The translations under genes were made by a program, and so were the position numbers. A stretch of 64,000 bases of DNA from Methylomusa anaerophila. Its GTDB lineage: Bacteria; Bacillota; Negativicutes; Sporomusales; Sporomusaceae. Where the stretch lies: NCBI RefSeq assembly GCF_003966895.1, contig NZ_AP018449.1:4295501-4359500 (forward strand). Direction: 5' to 3'. The notes beneath the pieces are model-generated. The model was not told the DNA's origin and did not search any database. It was given only the letters and a program-made list of their open reading frames with translations. Shown piece after piece: positions 1 to 8,827 of the stretch. The number at the start of each line of letters is the position of its first letter. Position 1 is the first letter of the stretch.

Positions 1-134
1 TTTTAGCCATAAGCGGAAGTCAAGTAACACGGTGGAGCGTTGGCTAAGACCCGGTAATGGCGCCTCTAAGCCGATAAATAAACGCAAGGACCGTCTCGCA
101 TTTCAGTATTTCACACCTGGCGGCTAGTCCAATT
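1..134. other. short non-coding stretch downstream of cobC
   Basis: No credible reading frame was seen. On the minus strand the segment around 43-76 can fold into an imperfect hairpin (GGCTTAGA against TCTTAGCC with one mismatch), but no T tract follows, so it is not a convincing terminator. The cobalamin transcript may continue beyond the window edge. Confidence 0.4.
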
Positions 135-758
135 TCATTCTTCTATATCCAAATGATCCAAATGATGTATATCATTAACCAAAGCAACAACTGGCCGGCC
201 ATGGAGGTAATCAATAATGTTGACCGCCGTATTGTCTTGCCTTATGCTCCATATGTTATTCAGATGTATATCCAGTATTGCGCACAAGATAGTTCTTATT
301 GTACCGCCATGGGAAACAACAACTACAGTTTCTTCCGGATGGGCGGCAACAATTCTCTGCATGGCGGCATGAGCCCGGGCCTTAAGCTGGCGAAAGGTTT
401 CTCCGCCAGGTATCTCCACTTCATCGGGACAAGCCCATAACTTTCCCATGATATGCGGCCATTTCAGCATGATCTGATCATAAGTGAGGCCTTCCCATTC
501 ACCGAATTTAATTTCCCTTAATTCCGGTACTGAAATAACCTGCAAGCCACGTAGCGCAGCAATAAATTCTGCAGTTTTGTAGGCTCTTGACAAATCACTG
601 GCATATACCGCATCAATTTCTTCCTTGGTTAACCCCTCAGCCACTTGTCGGGCCTGATGCAATCCGGTTTCAGTGAGTCCTATATCGGAGTGTCCCTGAT
701 ACTTTTTTTCCACATTCCAAATGGTCTGACCATGACGCACCAGTATAATCCTGGTCAT
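135..758 (-). CDS. cobC: histidine phosphatase, probable alpha-ribazole phosphatase
   Basis: A 207-aa phosphoglycerate-mutase-like phosphatase. The phospho-accepting RHG triad is at residues 8-10 and the second catalytic histidine is in VVSHGG near residue 150. In cobalamin synthesis CobC removes the 5'-phosphate of alpha-ribazole phosphate or adenosylcobalamin phosphate, the last step of nucleotide-loop assembly. It is the last gene of the operon, and its ATG overlaps the cobD stop in an ATGA arrangement (translational coupling). The broad family also contains phosphoglycerate mutases, so the specific role is inferred from the operon. In relatives that make phenolic cobamides the substrate could differ. 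Confidence 0.85.
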   Translation of the reverse strand: MTRIILVRHGQTIWNVEKKYQGHSDIGLTETGLHQARQVAEGLTKEEIDAVYASDLSRAYKTAEFIAALRGLQVISVPELREIKFGEWEGLTYDQIMLKWPHIMGKLWACPDEVEIPGGETFRQLKARAHAAMQRIVAAHPEETVVVVSHGGTIRTILCAILDIHLNNIWSIRQDNTAVNIIDYLHGRPVVALVNDIHHLDHLDIEE

Positions 759-1873
759 AACGCACCACCCGTAATAACCTGCCGCAGAGTGTCGAGCAGA
801 ATTTTATTAGTTGCCGGCAGTTTTACCGCCACTCGAATATAATCCTGAGATAACCCCGGGTAATTGCTGCAATCGCGGATTAAAATTTTCCGTTCCGCCA
901 TCTTGCTGCAAAGCTTTGCAGCAGTAATCCCTGTTTGTTCAATATTAACAAGCACGTAATTAGCTGCCGGAGGATAAGGGCGGCATCCCGGCAATTCTGT
1001 TAAACCAGAAAAAAGCTCCTTTTTGGCTTGATTAACTATCTCTTTTGATTTTGCTTGATAATCCCGATCAGCCAGTGCGGCCACTCCGGCAGCTTGGGCC
1101 AAAGTATTAACGTTCCAAGGATCCTTAGCTGCTTGCAGTCTTGCCGCCAGATCCGGCGCCGTCAAAGCAAAGCCTAACCGCAAACCGGGAATGGCATAAA
1201 ATTTGGTAAGAGAATGAATGATGATCAAATTAGGGTACTCTTTTAGTAACGAACGGGAAGTATAAAGACTATCGTCCGTAATAAAATCCATAAATGATTC
1301 GTCCACTACCACCAATGTATTATATTCTCTAGCCTTGCGAAGCATAAATGCTATTTCCGTCCGGGCAATCAGTGTACCTGTCGGGTTATTGGGATTGCCG
1401 AAAAACAGGATATCTGCGCCATCCAGTTCGGCAGATATCTTTTCCACATCAAAAACAAAGCCGTTAGCAGCAGACAGCATATAATACTGAATTTTCGCAC
1501 CGGCGGCACGGGATGCCCGCTCATATTCGCTAAATGACGGAGCCGGAATCAGCACCCGGCCCGGTTTGGTAATATGACAGAGTATGTATAAAAGCTCAAC
1601 AGCGCCGTTACCCATAGTAATTCTTGCAGCTTCAACATTATAAAAATTACTGATAGACCGTTTCAGTTCGTAAGCATCGGCGTCAGGATAGTGAATTATA
1701 TTATGGATTGATTGGTTAATTGCATCCTGCACGCTGTCGGCAAGGCCCAGTGGATTAATATTCGCACTATAGTCCAATAATTCAGCAAGAACTCCGCCTT
1801 TTCCCCGGGCTAAGGCATAGACATTTCCCCCATGCCGGAAATTATCAGCTTTGGCGCCGCTACGCATATCCAT
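755..1873 (-). CDS. cobD: L-threonine-O-3-phosphate decarboxylase
   Basis: A class-II PLP-dependent aminotransferase-fold enzyme. GNPNNPTG lies near residues 159-166, and the Schiff-base lysine is in SLTKFYAIPGLRLG near residue 224. CobD decarboxylates threonine phosphate to (R)-1-amino-2-propanol phosphate, the linker between corrin ring and nucleotide loop. The frame is open to 1909, but the ATG at 1873 follows a GGAAGGGA ribosome site and is preferred; it overlaps the end of pduX by 14 bp. It sits next to the threonine kinase that makes its substrate. It could be confused with histidinol-phosphate aminotransferase, but the cobalamin operon context argues for CobD. Confidence 0.9.
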   Translation of the reverse strand: MDMRSGAKADNFRHGGNVYALARGKGGVLAELLDYSANINPLGLADSVQDAINQSIHNIIHYPDADAYELKRSISNFYNVEAARITMGNGAVELLYILCHITKPGRVLIPAPSFSEYERASRAAGAKIQYYMLSAANGFVFDVEKISAELDGADILFFGNPNNPTGTLIARTEIAFMLRKAREYNTLVVVDESFMDFITDDSLYTSRSLLKEYPNLIIIHSLTKFYAIPGLRLGFALTAPDLAARLQAAKDPWNVNTLAQAAGVAALADRDYQAKSKEIVNQAKKELFSGLTELPGCRPYPPAANYVLVNIEQTGITAAKLCSKMAERKILIRDCSNYPGLSQDYIRVAVKLPATNKILLDTLRQVITGGAL

Positions 1874-2768
1874 ACCTTTTTTCCCTTCCTGAAATTTCTG
1901 TAACGCCAATAATCTCTAACCCGCCGGCAATTAGTTCTACAGTCTTGAGATAGGTAACTTCCTTACATATAGAGCATATTGCATTTACACATTCAGTATG
2001 CCTCTTCATTTTACCGGCATCAAACAGGACGCCAATAACGGTTCCGCTGTGAGCGGCACACACTCCTACCGCTCCAAAAGATTCGGCCAGATGAATGAGA
2101 GTCTCTAGGCAAGGTTTATACAGAATGGACTGGTTGGCTAAAGCGCTGATGGTTGCACCTTTACCGACTAAGCTTGCGTCACCCGTCCGTATGCCGCGAA
2201 TAACCAAATCGGCAGCCTGGGATACACGCGCCGCTTTTTCCTGATTCAGCCGGGCTAAATCCTGTCTGTTGTTGAATGCTAAAGTATCAACCTCTCCCCC
2301 AGCGTCGAAGACGGCAATATAAATAGGAGGCGGCTGTCCCAAAACACGGCGGATTGTCCCTTTAATATGGTCAATCATCGTGATTCCGGGGAAAAAAATT
2401 CCGTCCGTCGGCTCAATGTCAAGAGCAATATCGGCCACCTCATCACAGGTTAGCATTCTCCCGGTAACTGCAATCGCAGTTGCTTGACAAGCAGCGCTTA
2501 TATCTGCGCTACTTGATGCCATCCCTTTGCCTTCAGGTAAATCCGATGTGATGTTTATGCCTATCGACAAGGAACTCCCCAGGTATTGTAAAGTTTGATT
2601 TACTGCCTTGACGACTTTAGGTTTACTGACGGGTGTATCAGTTCCGCCAATTGATGCTTCGGCCTCAGAGTACCAATTAATGGGACAGGTAATGAGAAAA
2701 TTTACTCCGCCCAAGGTCCCTTGTACCAGTTCACCGCATGAACCTGGCGCTCTTACTTTAATATTCAT
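1860..2768 (-). CDS. pduX: GHMP-family L-threonine kinase
   Basis: A 302-aa GHMP kinase that starts with the family's substrate segment (APGSCGELVQG, residues 7-17) and carries the phosphate-binding glycine/serine loop PEGKGMASSSAD at 78-89. PduX phosphorylates L-threonine to threonine phosphate, which CobD next door decarboxylates. Together they supply aminopropanol phosphate for cobamide assembly. The ATG at 2768 has only a weak Shine-Dalgarno, and a 19-bp gap separates it from cobS. Having both pduX and cobD shows that the aminopropanol arm is made from free threonine. Confidence 0.88.
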   Translation of the reverse strand: MNIKVRAPGSCGELVQGTLGGVNFLITCPINWYSEAEASIGGTDTPVSKPKVVKAVNQTLQYLGSSLSIGINITSDLPEGKGMASSSADISAACQATAIAVTGRMLTCDEVADIALDIEPTDGIFFPGITMIDHIKGTIRRVLGQPPPIYIAVFDAGGEVDTLAFNNRQDLARLNQEKAARVSQAADLVIRGIRTGDASLVGKGATISALANQSILYKPCLETLIHLAESFGAVGVCAAHSGTVIGVLFDAGKMKRHTECVNAICSICKEVTYLKTVELIAGGLEIIGVTEISGREKRYGYA

Positions 2769-2787
2769 CGGCTTATCTGCCTTTCGA

Positions 2788-3540
2788 TTAAATCATGATA
2801 TATGCTATTATACCAAATACAGCTAAAGTGACAAGCTCACCAAGCTCGGTGATGGCTCCATATACATCGCCTGTAAGACCACCTAAAATGGAGGTAACGT
2901 AACGCGCAACGACCATACAACATAGAACGCTTGCAGTTAAACTAATTATAGCCAATTTCCCCAATGGGACAATAAGAATGAATGAGAAAAAAAACGCCAA
3001 ATACAGGGCGGGACGTCCGGCATATTGGGCAAAAGCTTTTCCCATACCATCCGGTCTGGCATAAGGAAAAGAGGTAATCCCGATAACCATTGCCAATCTC
3101 GCGGCCACAGGTGCAACGAAAAGGGCCGTAGATAATATGGCAGTATTCATATCAAGAATGAGCGACCACTTTAGCAGGATAAAGAGGCCAAAAACCACGA
3201 CGCCATTGGCGCCCACTCGGCTGTCTTTCATAATCTCCAGCATGCGCTCCCGGGAACGGCCGGAAAAAATACCGTCCGCCGTATCCATTAATCCGTCACA
3301 GTGAAGTCCGCCGGTAATTACAATTCCAGCCAATACAATTATTGCAGCTAGTATGTGGGGCGGCAAATAGTCATGCAGCAGGTAGTTGACGCCGGCTAAA
3401 CTGACACCAATTACTGCCCCGATAACAGGAAAGAATTTGACGCTGCGGCCAAAACTTGCCGGCGACCAGTCAGATTGTTTCACCATACGAAAGCGGGTCA
3501 AAAACTGAAGCCCTGTAAAAAAATCCTGAAAAACTGTCAT
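2788..3540 (-). CDS. cobS: adenosylcobinamide-GDP ribazoletransferase (cobalamin synthase)
   Basis: A polytopic membrane enzyme of about 250 aa. The acidic, metal-binding motif GLHCDGLMDTADG near residues 78-90 is diagnostic for CobS. It joins adenosylcobinamide-GDP to alpha-ribazole (phosphate). Several hydrophobic helices follow and the gene ends in a hydrophobic tail. The frame is open to 3597, but the ATG at 3540 is preferred: it gives the family-typical N-terminus (FTGLQFLTR), is preceded by GGTGAT, and lies 5 bp after the cbiB stop. It acts at the cytoplasmic membrane with CbiB. Confidence 0.9.
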   Translation of the reverse strand: MTVFQDFFTGLQFLTRFRMVKQSDWSPASFGRSVKFFPVIGAVIGVSLAGVNYLLHDYLPPHILAAIIVLAGIVITGGLHCDGLMDTADGIFSGRSRERMLEIMKDSRVGANGVVVFGLFILLKWSLILDMNTAILSTALFVAPVAARLAMVIGITSFPYARPDGMGKAFAQYAGRPALYLAFFFSFILIVPLGKLAIISLTASVLCCMVVARYVTSILGGLTGDVYGAITELGELVTLAVFGIIAYIMI

Positions 3541-3545
3541 TAATA

Positions 3546-4517
3546 TCACCAGCCGACAGGCAGCCAAGCCACCCCAAATCGTTGCAGTCCGAAACATAAT
3601 ACTGCAAATAAAACGGTAACCAAATACATAATCCGTATAGCCTGGTCGATATGCCGGGGAGTTAATTGATTTTTCGCTTCACCCATATACGCCCGGTGGG
3701 AGGAAACGCCGCCATAGTAATTAAGCCCCCCTAAACGTACTCCTAAAGCACCGGCCACCCCCGCTTCTGCAATACCGCTATTGGGGCTTGGATGCTTGGC
3801 CGCATCATGCCGGATAGATCTGGCCGCCCCGTAAGCATCATACCGCAGTATGAAAGCAGCAATCACAATTAAGGGCCCGGTGACACGGGCAGGTATATAA
3901 TTAAAAATGTCGTCAACCCGGGCGGCAACCATGCCAAAATCCCGGTATTTATCATTTTTATAGCCCACCATTGAGTCCAGGGTGTTAACCGCCCTATACA
4001 AAAACGCCAGTGGTACTCCGCCAATAGCTGCATAGAACAAAGGTGAAATAATTCCGTCCACAATATTCTCTGCTATTGTTTCTACCGTAGCCCGGGTAAC
4101 TTCGCCGGTGTCGAGCCGCTCGGTATCCCTGCCGACAATCCAACCTACTTTATATCGCGCTTCTACCATATTTCCTGCAAGCAAATAGCCCTTAATTTCT
4201 TGCCCCGCTTCCGCCAGGCTGCGGGGCGAAATGGTGAAAGATAATAAAACGATTCCACCGATCAGCGCAACTGCTGAGTGGATACTATAAAACAGGAACA
4301 TAACCAGCCAAACGAGACCGTACACAATTCCCAGTACACCAACAACCAATAGTGCGCCGGCAGTCTTTTTGCGGCTAGAGGAATAATCAGGCTTTAATAA
4401 TAGCCTTTCCAAAATGCTGATAAGATTGCCAATCATCGCCACCGGATGTAAGGATGTACGTGGATCGCCAATGAAGCGGTCAGCAATAACCGCACCTATC
4501 ACTAAGTATTTTTCCAT
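3546..4517 (-). CDS. cbiB: adenosylcobinamide-phosphate synthase
   Basis: A 323-aa membrane protein. Recognisable CbiB features are the N-terminal DRFIGDPRTSLHPVAMIG (residues ~12-29) and DSMVGYKNDKYRDFG in the middle. It attaches aminopropanol phosphate to adenosylcobyric acid. The ATG at 4517 starts two bases after the cbiP stop and is preceded by GAGGT. A TTG six bases upstream is less likely because the Shine-Dalgarno would be too close. It fits between cbiP, which makes its corrin substrate, and cobS. Confidence 0.9.
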   Translation of the reverse strand: MEKYLVIGAVIADRFIGDPRTSLHPVAMIGNLISILERLLLKPDYSSSRKKTAGALLVVGVLGIVYGLVWLVMFLFYSIHSAVALIGGIVLLSFTISPRSLAEAGQEIKGYLLAGNMVEARYKVGWIVGRDTERLDTGEVTRATVETIAENIVDGIISPLFYAAIGGVPLAFLYRAVNTLDSMVGYKNDKYRDFGMVAARVDDIFNYIPARVTGPLIVIAAFILRYDAYGAARSIRHDAAKHPSPNSGIAEAGVAGALGVRLGGLNYYGGVSSHRAYMGEAKNQLTPRHIDQAIRIMYLVTVLFAVLCFGLQRFGVAWLPVGW

Positions 4518-4519
4518 TA

Positions 4520-6049
4520 TCAACCTCGGGGGAAATCGTTCATAATCGAATAAACTAAGTTCATGTTAAGGCTCTCCCGCACTACCTGAGCCAAACGGTC
4601 ATAACTAGCTTCTTTTCGTGCCTGAGTGTCTGTGGTCATATTAAGAGGGGCTAAATCCTTGCGAACACGAAGGGCATTTAGCACGGCGCGCCGGTATTGG
4701 TCGTTATCAAAAATACCGTGAATATAGGTTCCCATGACCAAACCGTTGTCGGATACCGCTCCGTCAGCGGAATTGATTGCTTCACCCGACCGGTTGGTTA
4801 TAACAAACGCGGGATTCACAGGAGTTGAAAATTGAGTACGCCCCATATGTATTTCATAGCCCTTTAAGTCACCACCGCTGAAATTCAATCCAAGAAAACC
4901 ATGGTTGTTACAGCAGGCTGATATTTGATGAGTTAACTTGTTGGCTTCAAAAATCGTAACACTGTTAATAAGTCCCAAACCCGGAACTTTTTCGTAGTCG
5001 GATTCGGTATGCTCCGGGTCTTGTATCTCTTCTCCCAGCATCTGGTAACCGCCGCAGATACCAACAATCGGCGTTCCATTGGCTGCTAAAGCTAATATTT
5101 CCCGTTCATACCCGTTATCTCTTAAGTACAACAAATCTTCAGTCGTATTTTTACTGCCGGGTAAAATGATGAGATCAGGCTGGCCAATACTTTCGCCCTG
5201 ACGTACATATCTGACTGAAACATCCGGCTCATTGGCAAGAGCATCGAAATCGGTGAAATTCGAAATCTTCGGTATCCTGATGACGGCGATATCCAGGTCT
5301 TTTTTCCCGCCATCGCGTTTATCCTCCAAAGAGACGGAATCCTCATCGTCAATTCCTAATTGTTCAAGATGCGGCACCACCCCAATAACCGGTTTGCCTG
5401 TTTTCTTTTCCAGAAATTCAAGAGCAGGTGTTAAAAGATTAATATCGCCGCGGAACTTATTGATAATGATGCCTTTTACCAGATCCCGCTCTTCCGGTTC
5501 TAAGAGTTCCAGTGTACCTACGATAGACGCCAACGCTCCCCCCCGGTCAATGTCGGCAATTAAAAGCACAGGAGCCGAAGCCATCTTGGCAATACGCATA
5601 TTTACAATATCATTGTCTTTCAAATTGACTTCGGCCGGACTGCCCGCGCCCTCAATAACAATGGTATCAAACCGTCGCTGAAGCGTATTCAGGCACTCCT
5701 TCACCGTAGCCAAAGCATTTAAACTATATCCTTCATGATACTCCTGGGCCGACATGTTACCAACCGGGTGTCCAAGTATGATTACCTGGGAACAGGAGTT
5801 ACCGGTCGGTTTAAGCAAGACCGGATTCATTTCGACCGTTGGGTCAAGGCCGGCAGCTTCCGCTTGAGCGACTTGCGCCCGCCCCATTTCCCCACCGGAC
5901 TTGGTGACATAGGAGTTGAGCGCCATATTCTGAGCTTTAAAAGGAACAACCTTATGCCCGTCTTGTTTAAATATGCGGCAAAAAGCCGTAGTAATGATAC
6001 TTTTACCTACATGGGAGCTGGTCCCCTGCAGCATAATGGTTTTAGCCAT
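4520..6049 (-). CDS. cbiP: cobyric acid synthase (glutamine-hydrolysing)
   Basis: A 509-aa amidotransferase. It has an N-terminal dethiobiotin-synthetase-like ATP domain (GTSSHVGKS near residues 9-17) and a C-terminal class-I glutaminase with the nucleophile in GICGGYQMLG (Cys ~332) and a histidine in GTYIHGIF. It amidates the b, d, e and g carboxylates of adenosylcobyrinic acid a,c-diamide. The frame is open to 6112, but AGGAGG lies six bases before the ATG at 6049, which overlaps the cobU stop by 8 bp. The two ATP-amidotransferases CbiA and CbiP flank CobU in this operon. Confidence 0.92.
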   Translation of the reverse strand: MAKTIMLQGTSSHVGKSIITTAFCRIFKQDGHKVVPFKAQNMALNSYVTKSGGEMGRAQVAQAEAAGLDPTVEMNPVLLKPTGNSCSQVIILGHPVGNMSAQEYHEGYSLNALATVKECLNTLQRRFDTIVIEGAGSPAEVNLKDNDIVNMRIAKMASAPVLLIADIDRGGALASIVGTLELLEPEERDLVKGIIINKFRGDINLLTPALEFLEKKTGKPVIGVVPHLEQLGIDDEDSVSLEDKRDGGKKDLDIAVIRIPKISNFTDFDALANEPDVSVRYVRQGESIGQPDLIILPGSKNTTEDLLYLRDNGYEREILALAANGTPIVGICGGYQMLGEEIQDPEHTESDYEKVPGLGLINSVTIFEANKLTHQISACCNNHGFLGLNFSGGDLKGYEIHMGRTQFSTPVNPAFVITNRSGEAINSADGAVSDNGLVMGTYIHGIFDNDQYRRAVLNALRVRKDLAPLNMTTDTQARKEASYDRLAQVVRESLNMNLVYSIMNDFPRG

Positions 6050-6626
6050 TGGCATCCTCCTTGCCCCAGTTGGCAGCCAGTTTCTTGATATCAACCGCCA
6101 GGCCGCTGACAACCAGGTATACTTGGTCGGCGTATTGGGTCGCCATTTGATTTACTGATCCTGCCGCATCGCGGTACTCTCTTGCCAGAGCGTTTTCCGG
6201 AACTATGCCCATACCTACTTCATTAGTCACAAATATGACGGAAGCCGGGCCGCTTTTTGCCCTGGCAAACAGCTTGTTCATAGCATCCATGATATAGTGA
6301 AAACGCAGTTCTTTGTCCTGGGGGGCATCCGGCGCCAAAAGCAGGTTGCTGGTATAAAGAGTAAGACAGTCGAATAATACGGCTCCGGCTTCCTCTACAG
6401 CTACCGTCATAGCTTGTTCAGCATTATAAGGCGCCTCATAAGTTCGCCAGTTTTGTGGTCGACGACTGCGATGCAAAGCAACACGGTCTTTCATCTCGTC
6501 ATCATAAATCTGGGCAGTTGCGATATAAGCGACCCTACCATCTCCTATACGTTCTGCCAGTTTCTCGGCAAACAAGCTTTTTCCGCTTCTTGCACCGCCC
6601 GTGACTAAAATAAATTTTCCCGCCAT
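6042..6626 (-). CDS. cobU: adenosylcobinamide kinase / adenosylcobinamide-phosphate guanylyltransferase
   Basis: A 194-aa bifunctional enzyme. The P-loop GGARSGKS is at residues 10-17, the TAQIYDDEM segment follows, and FVTNEVGMGIVPENALARE is the family signature in the C-terminal half. It phosphorylates adenosylcobinamide and then forms the GDP derivative used by CobS. The frame is open to 6833, but the family N-terminus and a GGAGTGA site support ATG 6626. The extra upstream frame overlaps the end of cbiA. It also allows cobinamide salvage. Confidence 0.9.
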   Translation of the reverse strand: MAGKFILVTGGARSGKSLFAEKLAERIGDGRVAYIATAQIYDDEMKDRVALHRSRRPQNWRTYEAPYNAEQAMTVAVEEAGAVLFDCLTLYTSNLLLAPDAPQDKELRFHYIMDAMNKLFARAKSGPASVIFVTNEVGMGIVPENALAREYRDAAGSVNQMATQYADQVYLVVSGLAVDIKKLAANWGKEDANG

Positions 6627-6675
6627 CTTCAGCTCACTCCACATAAACCTATATTCAAACAAAACCTCTATGCCC

Positions 6676-8085
6676 TCAGCGTCTCTGCGGTTCCGTTTTT
6701 TTATTTTCCGTGATTCTATACTGCCGGCACATTTTGGTGAATTGGTGAGCGGCTTGTTCATTGCCGGCAAAATGCATATGGAGGTAAGATGCCAAAACAT
6801 TCCGTTTGGCATAGCCGCCACGATAGACCGCACCAGTCCTCATTTTGCAAAATTGAAAGGCCCAGGGAAATAATTCCTCCGGTATATCCGGGATCATCCT
6901 GGAAAAATGGAATTCATGACCACGCAGCGTATCTCCTTTTTTCCCCAAAACATTGTCCTGTAACGTGGTTACCTCTACATAGCCGACTGTCTCTAATTGG
7001 GACTGCATTCGGCATACTGCCGGTATGGCACCTACCATATCATGCAAATTGCCGCTAAAATCGGCAATTTGCCTTGATAAATACATAAGACCTCCACATT
7101 CGGCGTAAACAGGCATGCCATCACTGATAACAGTTTGGATGGCTTGCCGCATTGCGGAATTGGCTGCGAGCTGTTCCACAAACATCTCGGGGAACCCTCC
7201 TCCTAATATTAAGCCATCCACTTCCGGCAGCCGGTCGTCCTTTAGCGGACTGAACGGAACCAATTCCGCCCCGTAATTCTCCAGAACATCCAGACTGGCT
7301 GGATAGTAGAAAGTAAATACGTCATCCTGAGCCACGCCAATACGAACATGTTCAGGCTCAGCAGCTAATTTCACAGTCTCGCCTATTTCCAGAACCGGCG
7401 CCGCTTGAGCCAGTTCAATCAGCTGTTCAATATTAACCTCACCGGCGATTTGTCCGGCCATTTCCGCAACTATGGCTTGAGCATCATGCTCGGTGACAGG
7501 GGTTAAACCTAAATGCCGCTCTGGCGCCGATAAATTCGTATTGCGGAAAACACAGCCCAGAATAGGTATTTGAATACGTTCAAGCGCCTCACAAACAAGA
7601 GTTTTATGAGTTTCCGATCCCAACCGGTTCACAATTACTCCCGCCAGGTTTACTTCAGAATCGTACATTTTATAACCCAGGACGGTAGCCGCCACACTTT
7701 CACCCATAGACTTGGCATCGACCACCAATACAACGGGAGCCCTCAGCAGTTTAGCAATGGCAGCTGTACTGCTGACCCCGGAACGGCCGCCGTCATATAA
7801 ACCCATGACCCCTTCCACAATGGCCAGATCATTATTTACCGCCGTTTTGGCGAAAATACCGGCAATCATTTCCGGCGGAACTAGCCAGGTATCCAGATTG
7901 TGGGCGCACTTGCCGCTAGCCAGGCGATGATATCCGGGATCAATATAGTCGGGACCCACTTTGTATGACTGGACAGCAAATCCCCGCCGGCGTAAAGCCG
8001 CCAGCAAACCGGTAACAATAGTGGTTTTACCCACACCGCTATGTGTGCCCGCTATGATTATGCGAGGAATAGTAATTTGTGCCAC
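6676..8085 (-). CDS. cbiA: cobyrinic acid a,c-diamide synthase
   Basis: A 469-aa ATP-dependent amidotransferase. The N-terminal P-loop-like motif GTHSGVGKT and the C-terminal glutaminase region YAECGGLMYLS are visible, with LHMHF near the end (catalytic His). It amidates the a and c carboxylates of cobyrinic acid. The start is probably the GTG at 8085, preceded by GGGGG at proper spacing. An ATG at 8091 lies directly against that Shine-Dalgarno. A 108-bp gap to cbiC holds a possible 26-codon ORF. The C-terminus (ENKKTEPQRR) is poorly conserved. Confidence 0.92.
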   Translation of the reverse strand: MAQITIPRIIIAGTHSGVGKTTIVTGLLAALRRRGFAVQSYKVGPDYIDPGYHRLASGKCAHNLDTWLVPPEMIAGIFAKTAVNNDLAIVEGVMGLYDGGRSGVSSTAAIAKLLRAPVVLVVDAKSMGESVAATVLGYKMYDSEVNLAGVIVNRLGSETHKTLVCEALERIQIPILGCVFRNTNLSAPERHLGLTPVTEHDAQAIVAEMAGQIAGEVNIEQLIELAQAAPVLEIGETVKLAAEPEHVRIGVAQDDVFTFYYPASLDVLENYGAELVPFSPLKDDRLPEVDGLILGGGFPEMFVEQLAANSAMRQAIQTVISDGMPVYAECGGLMYLSRQIADFSGNLHDMVGAIPAVCRMQSQLETVGYVEVTTLQDNVLGKKGDTLRGHEFHFSRMIPDIPEELFPWAFQFCKMRTGAVYRGGYAKRNVLASYLHMHFAGNEQAAHQFTKMCRQYRITENKKTEPQRR

Positions 8086-8106
8086 CTGCATCCCCCATTA
8101 CTAATC

Positions 8107-8187
8107 TTATAGACCTTCCCTTGTACCGCTGCCTGAACCGCCAATCCCGCGGCGGATGGTCGTACCGATATGGTCAAATTCTAACAT
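8107..8187 (-). CDS. possible 26-codon ORF between cbiC and cbiA
   Basis: An ATG six bases after the cbiC stop opens 26 codons ending in TAA. The peptide is Gly/Arg/Ser rich (it contains TTIRRGIGGSGSGTREG). The upstream Shine-Dalgarno is weak (GAG only). It is not a family I recognise. It may be a genuine small gene co-transcribed with the operon, a decayed piece of a larger gene, or an artefact of a spacer. Its even codon-like composition and tight spacing are the only support. Confidence 0.3.
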   Translation of the reverse strand: MLEFDHIGTTIRRGIGGSGSGTREGL

Positions 8188-8193
8188 GTCAAT

Positions 8194-8820
8194 CTATTTC
8201 TCAAGCATATATAACAGGGCGTTGACCGATGCGGCGGCAATCGGGCTGCCGCCTTTATTTCCCAGTACCGTTATATAAGGCACAGGTGAGGTACTAAAGA
8301 GTAAGTCTTTTGATTCGCTGGCTCCCACAAAACCTACGGGAACACCGATAATTAAAGCAGGACGCACTTCACTTTCCTGCATGATCTTCATGACTTCCAC
8401 CAGTGCCGTAGGAGCGTTGCCGATGGCCAACACCGCCCCGTCCAGTTTTTGGCCAAATTCCCGCATGGCGGCCATAGCCCGGGTAATCCCGGACTCCCTA
8501 GCTTTTACGGCTATTTTTTCATCGCCGATCATACAATGCACTTGTCCCCCGAATTCCGCAAGGCGACGGCGATTAATACCAGTCCGGACCATTTCAACAT
8601 CGCAATAGATATCACACCCGCTCTTCAAAGAATTTAAACCTGCTGCTATGGCTGCCGGGTGAATTCGTATCACGTCTTTATAATCAGGATCGCCCGCTGC
8701 ATGGATGATACGGGAATAAACCTTTATTGCCTTCTCATCCAAGTTCAGTCTTGAAAGATAAGGGGCGATAATCTCCATGCTGCGGGCTTCAATTGCATGT
8801 GGCTCAGTGATAAATTCCAT
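8194..8820 (-). CDS. cbiC: cobalt-precorrin-8 methylmutase
   Basis: A 208-aa CbiC/CobH protein. The conserved RIIHAAGDPDY segment (residues ~37-47) carries the catalytic histidine. CDVEMVRTGI, AIGNAPTAL and GVPVGFVGA(S)ESK are further family blocks. It moves the methyl group from C11 to C12, giving cobyrinic acid. The ATG at 8820 has GGAGG about ten bases upstream, and a 7-bp gap separates it from cbiJ. Length and motifs match the family with no sign of damage. Confidence 0.93.
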   Translation of the reverse strand: MEFITEPHAIEARSMEIIAPYLSRLNLDEKAIKVYSRIIHAAGDPDYKDVIRIHPAAIAAGLNSLKSGCDIYCDVEMVRTGINRRRLAEFGGQVHCMIGDEKIAVKARESGITRAMAAMREFGQKLDGAVLAIGNAPTALVEVMKIMQESEVRPALIIGVPVGFVGASESKDLLFSTSPVPYITVLGNKGGSPIAAASVNALLYMLEK

Positions 8821-8827
8821 TGTTTTA

